Part shown: positions 25,422-32,802 of the stretch, in pieces
How the letters are laid out: every line of letters begins with the position of its first letter
How positions within the stretch are numbered: position 1 is the first letter of the stretch
Notes under the pieces: model-generated
Told to the model about the DNA's origin: nothing
The model's database searches: none
Seen by the model: the letters and a program-made list of their open reading frames with translations, nothing else
NCBI GenBank assembly: GCA_963981525.1
Contig: CAXCDZ010000002.1
Location: 1 to 35,441, forward strand
Length of the DNA: 35,441 bases
Source of the DNA: CAXCDZ01 sp963981525
Lineage (GTDB): Bacteria; Patescibacteriota; Microgenomatia; UBA1400; UBA12108
Direction: 5' to 3'
Made by a program: the position numbers and the translations under genes

Positions 25422-26387
25422 ATGATTAAAATAAAAAACAAGAAAAAGAATATTGCTCTGATCGTAGGGGGGATATTTGCGACGATCATGCTTGCTGTGT
25501 TGGTCGTGTACTCGATTAACAAGCCAGCAACAGAGCAAGTAGCGCCAAGTCCAGTCCCCACTGCGCAGCCAATTGTAGTAAATGAAGTTACTCTTCCTGA
25601 CGTCTGTTCACTGAGCTTTTCGGTGAGTGAGATGGTGCCGCCAGTTTGTAATGAGGCGTGTAATGACACAACACTTATCTGCCCCACTGACCAAGAATGT
25701 ATCTATGCTGATGCGTCTGACACGACTGGATTATGTAGATTGCCGGCATATCCGGATAGTGCGACCTGCACCCCACCTGGAGAATCCCCAACTCCTTCTC
25801 CTTCGATTACTCCATCCCCATCTCCATCAGATAGTCCAAATGCTCTACTAGACTGTGTTGTGAAGCGAGTTTATGAAGATGACTCGCAGAATGCTGCGGG
25901 AGTGTATTATCTAAACCGAGAGATCACGGACACTAACACCTTAACTAATGGACAAGTAATCGTGTACAACATAGTAGTTGCTAACACGGGTGACGGAGAA
26001 GTGTCTGAGACGACGATAGAGGATGTGCTCTCAAGCAACCTCACTTATATGGACGCAAGTAGCGGGTGTACGTATGACTCGACGAGTCGTAAGGTAACGT
26101 GTGCGGTGGGAACAGTGCCGGGTAACACTGAGACGAGTAAGTCGATTAGAGTGAGTGTGGCAACATCTGGAACAACCTCGATCAATAACCGAGCAGATGT
26201 GTTCTCGACCAATGGTCAGCGCGATGTTTGTGAGATCACAGTCGGTACCACTGGCGTAATCGAACAGCCACCCTCTCCCGTACCAAGCTCGCTACCTGAA
26301 GCTGGAGTGATGGAGGTGACGACTGCAACACTATCTATTGGAGTACTACTGCTACTGGTTGGTGGACTTGGGTTGCTACTACTATAA
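25422..26387 (+). CDS. DUF11 surface protein with LPxxG-like C-terminal anchor
   Basis: 321 residues from ATG 25422 (MIKIKNKKKNIALIVGG); an ATG at 25395 would overlap the previous gene. There is an N-terminal membrane segment (about 9-31), a Cys-rich module (VCNEACNDTTLICPTDQECIYA, TTGLCRLPAYPDSATC), a Thr/Ser/Pro linker, a DUF11 domain (about 165-275: GQVIVYNIVVANTGDGEVSETTIEDVL, VTCAVGTVP), then LPEAG and a hydrophobic C-terminus. The LPEAG plus membrane tail resembles sortase-sorted proteins, but no sortase is in the window. It ends the surface cluster, 22 nt before repeat copy E. Confidence 0.75.
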   Translation: MIKIKNKKKNIALIVGGIFATIMLAVLVVYSINKPATEQVAPSPVPTAQPIVVNEVTLPDVCSLSFSVSEMVPPVCNEACNDTTLICPTDQECIYADASDTTGLCRLPAYPDSATCTPPGESPTPSPSITPSPSPSDSPNALLDCVVKRVYEDDSQNAAGVYYLNREITDTNTLTNGQVIVYNIVVANTGDGEVSETTIEDVLSSNLTYMDASSGCTYDSTSRKVTCAVGTVPGNTETSKSIRVSVATSGTTSINNRADVFSTNGQRDVCEITVGTTGVIEQPPSPVPSSLPEAGVMEVTTATLSIGVLLLLVGGLGLLLL

Positions 26388-26408
26388 AGAAAGTCTTTAA
26401 TTCCCAAT

Positions 26409-26472
26409 AGGGTCTGACCTTTTTGGGCTGCTTTTCGGGCTTGAAGCCTCGAGTCCTTTAAGGTCAGACCCT
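26409..26472. repeat. palindromic element, subtype I (copy E), between convergent genes
   Basis: Perfect 13-bp arms AGGGTCTGACCTT and AAGGTCAGACCCT; GGCTT/AAGCC inner stem. It fills the gap between the convergent DUF11 and glycosyltransferase genes, where it could act as a two-way transcript end. Confidence 0.88.
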
Positions 26473-26480
26473 TTAGTCCC

Positions 26481-29027
26481 CTATTTCCAGGATGGGAAGA
26501 GGGAGAAAGCTGTGTCCCAGTAAGCTTGTGGCATGGGAAAACCATAATAAAATGGAGAGATCAGCAAGAAGACGATAAGCGCGAGAGTAATGATGATGAG
26601 GCGCGTGCGAGATGAGAGAGTCCCAAGCCAAGAAGCAAGAATGATCATAAGAAAAGTAGCAGACGGAAGATAGTGATAGAAAAACATGATACGGGGAGAG
26701 AAGATCCAGGGGATCGTTAGTATTGCGTATAGAGTATAGAGTATGAAGTATGGGAACTTTTTGATTTTGGGCAGCTGCAAGATGAGAGCAACAAGGCCTA
26801 GCCACAACAAGATAGGATTGGACTGGGAGTAGATGTTGCTGATTTTGTCGCCGTACTCCACAAAATACCAAACTGGACGTAAGGAGAAGATCCACTGCCA
26901 AGGCAGTGACTGATAAGCGTGCGTGGCAACTAGGTTGGTGTGGTAGTACCACATCTGACGATGGAGCTCAAAAAACTGAGCCCAAGTGTAACCAGAAAGG
27001 AAAAATGGTGAGTAAGAAAGAAGATAGATACAAAGCGAAATTAAGACCAAGCGAATAGAAAGCAGTAAGTTACGAACACTCGCTAAAGCAAGGTTCGTAA
27101 CTTTGATATCTCTCAAATAGATGAGGGCGAGAGGGAGAACTCCGTAGAGTGCGGACCATTTGGAGGCGAGGGCGAGTCCGTAAAGTATGGCGCTTTTTTT
27201 CCAGCTCTTTGTGAGTGCGTAGTTGAGTGACCAGATAAAAAAGGTGAGCATGTAGATGTCGTTCATTCCGATTCTGCTTTGGACCAGATGCAGACCTTCG
27301 ATCGTGAGGAGGAATGCAGCGAGTGCGGCGGTAGAGCGCGAACGAAAGAGTGAGAGAGTGAGCCGATAAACTCCGTAAATACTCACTACTCCAAGAATGG
27401 CAGAGAAGAATCTCCAGGCGAAGGCAGTATCTCCAAAAGTTGCGAGTCCGAGAACCATGCCGTACTTGGCAACAGGAGGATGCGTCCACTCGTAGGCAAA
27501 ACCTTCTGGTGGAGTAGCCCACCAGATCCATGCTTCGAGATTATTGGAGAGTATTTCTTGGGCAGTAAAAGCATGGTAGACCTCGTCGAAGATGTGTTGC
27601 GGGGGACTACCGAGATTAACTAAGCGGAGGAAGAGTGCGAATATGAGAATCGAGGTGAGGAGTCTGTTTTTCTTAATCCAGGCTAAAAACTCTTTAATAG
27701 CTTTGGGCCAGTCCCAGAAAACTGCGAGGGAGAGAGTCGTGAGAGTAGTCGCGACAGAGGCGAGATTACCCCAGACAATATGCATAGGCCAGGTCTGATC
27801 GTGTAGTACCCAAGAATATGCGGCCCAGAGATTGAATGAAAAGAGAGTAGTGAGGAGCATGTAAGGAACAATCAGCCAAGAAGAGGTGAGAGTCGCGAGT
27901 GCGAGGAAAGGGAGTGCGAAAAGGAGGTGTCTTTCGTGCATCCGGGTAGTAAAGGTGAAAAAGGCTGCAAGGATAGTGCCGATAACTCTCGGGGCGTGGG
28001 AGCGATCCCATCCAGTGCGCGCCCAGAGCCTGAGAGTGTTAAGGGAGAGTAAGGAGAAGAAGAGTTGCCCCCATGACTGGAGAGTGAGGCCCAAAACCAA
28101 GTGATTATCAGGGGGCCATGAGGAGAGTGGAGAGCGAATATTCCAGAGATTAAAGGCGTTAATAGAGGTGTAGGGATAGGTACTTGCCTGCTCGAGAGTC
28201 TTGTCTAAAAGGAAGCGAAAAGCACCAAATGGAGTGGAGTTAACAAAGAGTGCGGGGAGGAGAAAAAGTAGTATGGCGTATAGCGTATAGAGTATTAAGT
28301 ATGGGAACTTGGGACGATGAGGGGACTTGATTAATATAATTGCGAAAACTGGGAGGGTGAGAATGACAATGGGTTTGAAGGCAACGGCGAGAGAGAGAAG
28401 AAGTGTGGCGTATAGCGTATGGCGTATAGCGTATGGGAAACGAAGAGATCTAAGAAAGTAAATGAGAGAAATAACTGCTAGTAGTGCTGGTAAGGAATCT
28501 GTCTGGCCCCACCAGGAGGTGTCACCGATAAAAGCTGGAGAGAGAATGAGGAGGGAGACTAAAAGATCGGACCTTTTTAGGCGGCTTTTCGGGCTTGAAG
28601 CCTCGAGTCCTTTAAGGTCCGACCTTCTTGCGATCGAATGTATCACTGCAATTAGACCGAGCTCGATAAGAGTGAAGAATGATTTGAAGACAATTGAGAA
28701 AGAGAGGGAGAAATAGGAAGAAAGATGGGAAATGAGTGCAAAAAGATAAACTGGGAGAGGAAGATAGTCACACCAAGTTGAGGCAAAAAACTCGGTCGGG
28801 CCAAGCTCCAGAATAAGTCTGCCCCATGCTGAGTAGGTGCCGATATCGTAGGGCTGGGCGGGTAAGGTGATAGCAAAAACTCGGATAGCGATGGCAATGA
28901 TGAGGACAATATATCCAAGATACTGCAAGGTCGGACCTTTTTGGGCTGCTTTTCGCGTCTTGCGACTCGAGTCCTTTAAGGTCCGACCTTGAGTCCGACC
29001 TTTAGAGATTTTTTGCCACATGGTCAT
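26481..29027 (-). CDS. fused membrane glycosyltransferase: GPI-mannosyltransferase-like plus PMT-like half
   Basis: 848 residues and about 20 hydrophobic segments. The first half (about 40-430) resembles GPI-mannosyltransferase/Gpi18-like enzymes: AQPYDIGTYSAWGRL, WGQTDSLPALLAVISLIY, FTTRMHERHLLFALPF. The second half (about 440-848) resembles protein O-mannosyltransferase (GT39): IFDEVYHAFTAQEIL, EWTHPPVAKYGMVLGL, AWRFFSAILGVVSIYGVY, RIGMNDIYM and ALASKWSALYG. Such enzymes use lipid-linked sugars to glycosylate proteins or lipids outside the cell, so the neighbouring surface proteins are possible substrates. Palindromic copies F and G and three 7-bp repeat tracts are translated within it. The start overlaps the LCP gene by 26 nt; ATG 29021 is an alternative. 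Confidence 0.85.
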   Translation of the reverse strand: MTMWQKISKGRTQGRTLKDSSRKTRKAAQKGPTLQYLGYIVLIIAIAIRVFAITLPAQPYDIGTYSAWGRLILELGPTEFFASTWCDYLPLPVYLFALISHLSSYFSLSFSIVFKSFFTLIELGLIAVIHSIARRSDLKGLEASSPKSRLKRSDLLVSLLILSPAFIGDTSWWGQTDSLPALLAVISLIYFLRSLRFPYAIRHTLYATLLLSLAVAFKPIVILTLPVFAIILIKSPHRPKFPYLILYTLYAILLFLLPALFVNSTPFGAFRFLLDKTLEQASTYPYTSINAFNLWNIRSPLSSWPPDNHLVLGLTLQSWGQLFFSLLSLNTLRLWARTGWDRSHAPRVIGTILAAFFTFTTRMHERHLLFALPFLALATLTSSWLIVPYMLLTTLFSFNLWAAYSWVLHDQTWPMHIVWGNLASVATTLTTLSLAVFWDWPKAIKEFLAWIKKNRLLTSILIFALFLRLVNLGSPPQHIFDEVYHAFTAQEILSNNLEAWIWWATPPEGFAYEWTHPPVAKYGMVLGLATFGDTAFAWRFFSAILGVVSIYGVYRLTLSLFRSRSTAALAAFLLTIEGLHLVQSRIGMNDIYMLTFFIWSLNYALTKSWKKSAILYGLALASKWSALYGVLPLALIYLRDIKVTNLALASVRNLLLSIRLVLISLCIYLLSYSPFFLSGYTWAQFFELHRQMWYYHTNLVATHAYQSLPWQWIFSLRPVWYFVEYGDKISNIYSQSNPILLWLGLVALILQLPKIKKFPYFILYTLYAILTIPWIFSPRIMFFYHYLPSATFLMIILASWLGTLSSRTRLIIITLALIVFLLISPFYYGFPMPQAYWDTAFSLFPSWK
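26720..26754. repeat. 7-bp tandem repeat tract 1 in the glycosyltransferase gene
   Basis: Five heptads of GTATNNN (GTATTGC, GTATAGA twice, GTATGAA, GTATGGG). On the coding strand it encodes FPYFILYTLYAIL. Confidence 0.75.
28271..28305. repeat. 7-bp tandem repeat tract 2 in the glycosyltransferase gene
   Basis: Five heptads (GTATGGC, GTATAGC, GTATAGA, GTATTAA, GTATGGG). It encodes FPYLILYTLYAIL in the same frame as tract 1. Confidence 0.75.
28403..28437. repeat. 7-bp tandem repeat tract 3 in the glycosyltransferase gene
   Basis: Five heptads (GTGTGGC, GTATAGC, GTATGGC, GTATAGC, GTATGGG). It encodes FPYAIRHTLYATL in the same frame as tracts 1 and 2. Confidence 0.75.
28563..28626. repeat. palindromic element, subtype I (copy F), in frame in the glycosyltransferase
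   Basis: 13-bp arms AAGATCGGACCTT and AAGGTCCGACCTT with one mismatch. It encodes RSDLKGLEASSPKSRLKRSD, a polar insert between membrane segments. Confidence 0.88.
28927..28990. repeat. palindromic element, subtype I (copy G), at the glycosyltransferase N-terminus
   Basis: Perfect 13-bp arms AAGGTCGGACCTT and AAGGTCCGACCTT, followed by a partial extra arm (GAGTCCGACCTT). The inner stem is TCGC/GCGA. It encodes GRTLKDSSRKTRKAAQKGPT in the cytoplasmic N-terminus. Confidence 0.88.
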
Positions 29028-30009
29028 GAATTTCTTCCCAATTATTAACTGGCACTAAGACCCACTGCCCTTGGTACGGGGAGCGATTTTTGGGAGTCAA
29101 GAAGAGTTCGTCAAGGTTAAATGAGTCAAGGGAGTTGTCGAGCTTAGAGTAAGTCAAGAAGAAGCGGAGAAGACCACCAAACTCATCATCCTGAATATTG
29201 GTTTCGAGTGAGGAGCGAAAGCTTGCTAGTAGTGCTTGGAGAGTGTCGAGTGAGAGGAAGGTGTTGGAGGAGAGGAGTTTGTCCTGGAAAGCCTGAATAA
29301 TCTGCTGCTGCCTCCTTGAGCGAGCAAAGTCTGTACCCTCGTCTCCCTCGGCATGGCGGGAGCGAGCAAACTTGAGTGCGGTCGCGCCATCCATGTGAGT
29401 CATGCCGAGATCGAAAAAGAGATGTTCGTAGCGATCTGACTCTGGCTCTGCTGTTTCTTTGCCGGGAATGGGATACAGCTTATCATCTAGAACTGCCTGA
29501 ACATCGATATCAACGCCACCTACTAGATCGATTGCCTGAGTAAAACCGGCAAAATCGAGGGCAAGAGCATAGTGGACTGGTTGGCCCAAGACTTCGCTGA
29601 TGGCGGAGCTTGCGAGATCTAGTCCCCCGCCCTCCCTCCTTTGTTCTCCGTAGTGATAGGCAGTGTTGAGTTTGGCTACCATCGTGTCAACCCAGATATC
29701 GCGAGGAACACTAAGAAGGCTGATCTCGTGAGTTTGGTGATCAAGAGAGATGAACATCATACTATCTGTGAGATCGCCTGCAGAGTGGTCGCCGCCGCCG
29801 ATCCCGAGAAATGCGATGTTGGTTCTATTATCAGTGACAGAGAGAAGGGTTTCTGGGTTCTCGACAAAACCAGAAACAAAGCCAGCGTTCTGACGAGAGC
29901 GAAAATACATAAAGCCAAGAATCGTGAGAGCGACGACAAAAAGCCCGAGAAGCACCCATGGAAACAGACGACGAGTAACAACTGGCGGAGAGTTAACTTC
30001 GGGATCCAC
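29002..30009 (-). CDS. LytR-CpsA-Psr (LCP) family transferase
   Basis: 335 residues from a GTG at 30009, 3 nt after the tpiA stop. An N-terminal membrane segment (about 15-36) precedes the LCP domain: NIAFLGIGGGDHSAGDLTDSMMFISLD, LLSVPRDIWVD, KLNTAYHYG, GGVDIDV, ALKFARSRH and DFARSRRQQQIIQAF. The Arg and Asp residues that bind the polyprenyl pyrophosphate are present. LCP enzymes attach glycopolymers to peptidoglycan or to proteins. Its neighbour is a membrane glycosyltransferase that overlaps it by 26 nt, consistent with a shared envelope-glycan pathway. Confidence 0.93.
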   Translation of the reverse strand: MDPEVNSPPVVTRRLFPWVLLGLFVVALTILGFMYFRSRQNAGFVSGFVENPETLLSVTDNRTNIAFLGIGGGDHSAGDLTDSMMFISLDHQTHEISLLSVPRDIWVDTMVAKLNTAYHYGEQRREGGGLDLASSAISEVLGQPVHYALALDFAGFTQAIDLVGGVDIDVQAVLDDKLYPIPGKETAEPESDRYEHLFFDLGMTHMDGATALKFARSRHAEGDEGTDFARSRRQQQIIQAFQDKLLSSNTFLSLDTLQALLASFRSSLETNIQDDEFGGLLRFFLTYSKLDNSLDSFNLDELFLTPKNRSPYQGQWVLVPVNNWEEIHDHVAKNL

Positions 30010-30012
30010 CTG

Positions 30013-30684
30013 CTATCCCCTAAGCGCGTCGTAGCGATTAAGAAGATTGATAAAGGTACTACTGGAGAGAGCAGCGGAACTAACGAGAACTCCGTCAAGA
30101 TTGAGCTCTAGCAACCCCTCTAGATTACCTGCATTAACTGAACCACCATAGAGGGTGGGTCGACCAGAAGAAAGAGTGCGGATAAGGTCGCAGGTTTCCT
30201 GAATATCAGAGAGTGCGGCAGTTTCGGTGCCGCCAATGTCGGCAGGAGGTTCGTAGACGAAGGTGGATTTTTTGATCAATGAGTCATCTAGTGCGGAGAG
30301 CTGAGGGCTGAGGTCATCTTTGCTCAAACAAATTACAGGAGTGATCCCGTTTTCGACTAATTCGCGGGCTTTGGCGGCAATTTGAGCATACGACTCTTCT
30401 AAATGGGTGCGTCGCTCGGAATGCCCGATGATACAGTACTCTACACCCATATCAGCAAGCTGGGAGGCTGAGACTTCGCCGGTGTAGGAGCCCGCTGGAA
30501 AAGGTGAGACGTTTTGGGCGGCGAGGGTGAGGGGTGGAGTGACAAGGTGGAGATGGGGGAAAGCCGGGGCAATGGCGACGTGGGCAGAAGTATTAACTAG
30601 TGAGGGTGAGACAGCACTAACCCAGTCTTTGACTTCTGAGGTGAGTTTGTTGGATTTGAAGGTGGCGAGAAACAAAAATTTCAT
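30013..30684 (-). CDS. tpiA: triosephosphate isomerase, atypical
   Basis: 223 residues from ATG 30684 (MKFLFLATFKSNKL); an upstream open frame begins in a repeat and is not used. Conserved catalytic-side residues are Lys10, His88 in IIGHSERR and Glu145 in VYEPPADIGGTE, with LYGGSVN near the phosphate site. It interconverts dihydroxyacetone phosphate and glyceraldehyde 3-phosphate. It is about 25 residues shorter than usual, the conserved Asn before Lys is Thr8, and the loop-6 sequence PVWAIGTG is PPADIGGT. These may mark a divergent TIM. It leads the tpiA-LCP-glycosyltransferase series. Confidence 0.85.
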   Translation of the reverse strand: MKFLFLATFKSNKLTSEVKDWVSAVSPSLVNTSAHVAIAPAFPHLHLVTPPLTLAAQNVSPFPAGSYTGEVSASQLADMGVEYCIIGHSERRTHLEESYAQIAAKARELVENGITPVICLSKDDLSPQLSALDDSLIKKSTFVYEPPADIGGTETAALSDIQETCDLIRTLSSGRPTLYGGSVNAGNLEGLLELNLDGVLVSSAALSSSTFINLLNRYDALRG

Positions 30685-30694
30685 TTTTGGGTGC

Positions 30695-30734
30695 TCCAGT
30701 ATTTCAGTAATGCAGTGTTCCAGTACATAAGTAG
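30695..30734. repeat. 8-bp-period CAGT repeat upstream of tpiA and uvrD
   Basis: CAGT at 30697, 30705, 30713 and 30721, then AAGT at 30729: exact 8-bp steps in the divergent intergenic region. Confidence 0.7.
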
Positions 30735-30759
30735 TATATCGCATGAGAGGGATTTGGGG

Positions 30760-30765
30760 TATTAT
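30760..30765 (+). promoter_or_regulatory. -10 box of uvrD (leaderless spacing)
   Basis: TATTAT with 8 nt to the ATG at 30774. No good -35 box is visible. Confidence 0.45.
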
Positions 30766-30773
30766 TGATCCTT

Positions 30774-32744
30774 ATGACTGATTACCTGGAGCAATTAAAC
30801 GAACAGCAGCTGGAGGCAGTGGAACATTCTGGCACTCCCCTACTGATCCTTGCGGGAGCTGGGAGTGGAAAGACTAAGACTCTGACTGCTAAGGCTACTC
30901 ACATGGTCAAGCAAGGTCTTGCTCAGCCTGATGAGATCTTGCTAGTGACGTTTACGAACAAGGCAGCTGGGGAGATGAGGGAGAGAGTGAATAAGGCTGC
31001 GGGAACTACCCTTCCGAATGTGGGCACGTTCCACTCGATGAGCTCAAAGATTTTGCGCAAAAGTGGACATGTGATTGGGATCAATCCAGGATATGTAATC
31101 TATGATGCGGGTGATCAGCAGGATCTTATCAAGGCAATACTGGTTGACCGAAAGATAGATCCAAAGCGATATAAGCCCAGGGCGCTGGCGGCAGCAATCA
31201 GTGGGACCAAGCAGGAACTGTTGAGTCCCGGAGATTATGACGGGATCGCGATGGGAATGTTCCAGGAAGTTGTGGCTGAGGTGTACCGTGAGTACCAGAA
31301 GAGACTCGGCGAGTACTCGGCTCTCGACTTTGACGACCTGATGACCCAGACTGTGCGACTGCTACGTGAGTCGCCAGAAACACTCGCAAGGTACCAAGAA
31401 CAATTTAAGGAAATCATGGTGGATGAGTATCAAGACACTAATACCGCACAGTATATTCTTACGAAGCTGCTATCGGGGAACAACCGGCGACTCACGGTGG
31501 TGGGAGATGCGTCACAGTCGATCTACAAGTGGAGAGGGGCAGATTATCGGAATCTAATGAAACTGCGAAAGGACTACTCTGACCTAACTGAGATCAGGCT
31601 AGAGCAAAATTATCGCTCCACACAAACTATCCTGTCAGCAGCAACTTCCGTGATTACGAATAATAAGAGTCATCCAATCCTGAAGCTATTCACTGATCTA
31701 GGGGAAGGCGAGAAGATACGAGTAATTGAGGGGTATTCAGCCCAAGATGAGGCTGCCAAGGTTGAGAACGAGATCCAGAACCTAAACCTCGACGGCTATG
31801 CATGGGAAGAGATCGCGATCTTGTACAGGACAAATGCGCAGAGCAGAGCTTTTGAGGAGATGTTTGTCCGGAGTGGGATCCCATATATTCTCGTGGGAGG
31901 GACGAAGTTCTACGAAAGGAAAGAAGTTAAGGACGTCTTGGCATATATCCGAGTAATGCTAAATCCAGATGACAAGGTGTCTTACAGGCGAGCGGAGAAG
32001 AATGGGAAGCGGAGGCTAGCCTCGATTATGTTGGACCGAGATGAATATATGGAAAATGATCCTTCGGCAGGCTCAGGACAAGGTCATTCTGCAGAACAGA
32101 TTCTTGAACATGTGCTTGAGAAAACTAAGTACCTGGATAAGTTTGATGAGGAAGTTGAGGAGGAGTTGGCCAGAATCGAGAATGTCAGGGAGTTGCAGGC
32201 CGTGGCAAGTGAGTTCTCTACTCTCCCTGAGTTTTTGGAAAATGTTGCACTAGTCCAAGCTGAGTATTATGCGGATGAGAAGGTAAAGAGGAGTAAGCAA
32301 GCTGTGACTCTGATGACACTGCATGCGGCAAAGGGACTGGAGTTCCGGGCAGTGTTTATGGTGGGGCTAGAAGAAGGACTATTCCCCCACTCAAGAGCGC
32401 TAGAGGATAAGAGTGAGATGGAGGAGGAGCGCAGACTAATGTATGTGGGGATTACGAGAGCAAAGGAAAAATTATTCCTAAGTTATGCGACTAACAGGAT
32501 GATCTGGGGTAAATCAGGGTTACAGATGAAGAGTCGGTTTATAGAGGAGATAGATTCGCAGTTGATAACTGCGACGTTTTCTAGTGCTCCAGTGTCTCAG
32601 TACTCCAGTAGGAATGCTAGGAAGTGGAAAGTGCCGGAAATGAAAACTAAGAAAACTGGCATCAGAATTGACGCTCTTGGGGACGAGACTCTGGAGAGTT
32701 TTCTCTCGGGTGATCTTTCGGTGGATGAACTCTTGAGTCGGTAG
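30774..32744 (+). CDS. uvrD: UvrD/PcrA-type superfamily 1 DNA helicase
   Basis: 656 residues from ATG 30774; a TTG three codons earlier falls at the -10 box. Helicase motifs in order: LILAGAGSGKTKTLTAKA (motif I), LLVTFTNKAAGEMRERV (Ia), VDEYQDTN (II), GDASQSIYKWRGAD (III), LEQNYRST (IV), MTLHAAKGLEFRAVFMVGLEEGLFP (V) and EERRLMYVGITRAKEKL (VI). It unwinds DNA 3' to 5' in repair. It is somewhat short for the family (about 720-750). A 23-bp small repeat is translated as DPSAGSGQG (32061-32083), and an 8-bp-period repeat falls in the C-terminal tail. Confidence 0.95.
   Translation: MTDYLEQLNEQQLEAVEHSGTPLLILAGAGSGKTKTLTAKATHMVKQGLAQPDEILLVTFTNKAAGEMRERVNKAAGTTLPNVGTFHSMSSKILRKSGHVIGINPGYVIYDAGDQQDLIKAILVDRKIDPKRYKPRALAAAISGTKQELLSPGDYDGIAMGMFQEVVAEVYREYQKRLGEYSALDFDDLMTQTVRLLRESPETLARYQEQFKEIMVDEYQDTNTAQYILTKLLSGNNRRLTVVGDASQSIYKWRGADYRNLMKLRKDYSDLTEIRLEQNYRSTQTILSAATSVITNNKSHPILKLFTDLGEGEKIRVIEGYSAQDEAAKVENEIQNLNLDGYAWEEIAILYRTNAQSRAFEEMFVRSGIPYILVGGTKFYERKEVKDVLAYIRVMLNPDDKVSYRRAEKNGKRRLASIMLDRDEYMENDPSAGSGQGHSAEQILEHVLEKTKYLDKFDEEVEEELARIENVRELQAVASEFSTLPEFLENVALVQAEYYADEKVKRSKQAVTLMTLHAAKGLEFRAVFMVGLEEGLFPHSRALEDKSEMEEERRLMYVGITRAKEKLFLSYATNRMIWGKSGLQMKSRFIEEIDSQLITATFSSAPVSQYSSRNARKWKVPEMKTKKTGIRIDALGDETLESFLSGDLSVDELLSR
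32061..32083. repeat. 23-bp small repeat in uvrD
   Basis: CCTTCGGCAGGCTC followed by AGGACAAGG. It matches 34720-34742 at about 20 of 23 positions, with CCTT/AAGG ends. It encodes DPSAGSGQG. Confidence 0.65.
32582..32612. repeat. 8-bp-period CAGT repeat at the 3' end of uvrD
   Basis: CAGT at 32590, 32598 and 32606, with TAGT at 32582. Confidence 0.6.
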
Positions 32745-32790
32745 GTCAGCATATCGGTTTGTCGGTGTGTCAGTTAATCAATAAATCAGA
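32738..32790. repeat. 8-bp-period repeat between uvrD and the femAB-like gene
   Basis: TCRG-type units at 32738, 32746, 32754, 32762, 32770, 32778 and 32786, in exact 8-bp steps. It covers the uvrD stop codon and runs up to the -10 box of the next gene. Confidence 0.7.
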
Positions 32791-32796
32791 TAGAAT
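32791..32796 (+). promoter_or_regulatory. -10 box of the femAB-like gene (leaderless spacing)
   Basis: TAGAAT with 6 nt to the ATG at 32803. Any -35 element would have to lie in the 8-bp repeat. Confidence 0.45.
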
Positions 32797-32802
32797 AAGA
32801 GT

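Noticed and set aside
26720..28437. CRISPR array
   Set aside because: The short tandem tracts have 7-bp units, no unique spacers and no cas genes nearby.
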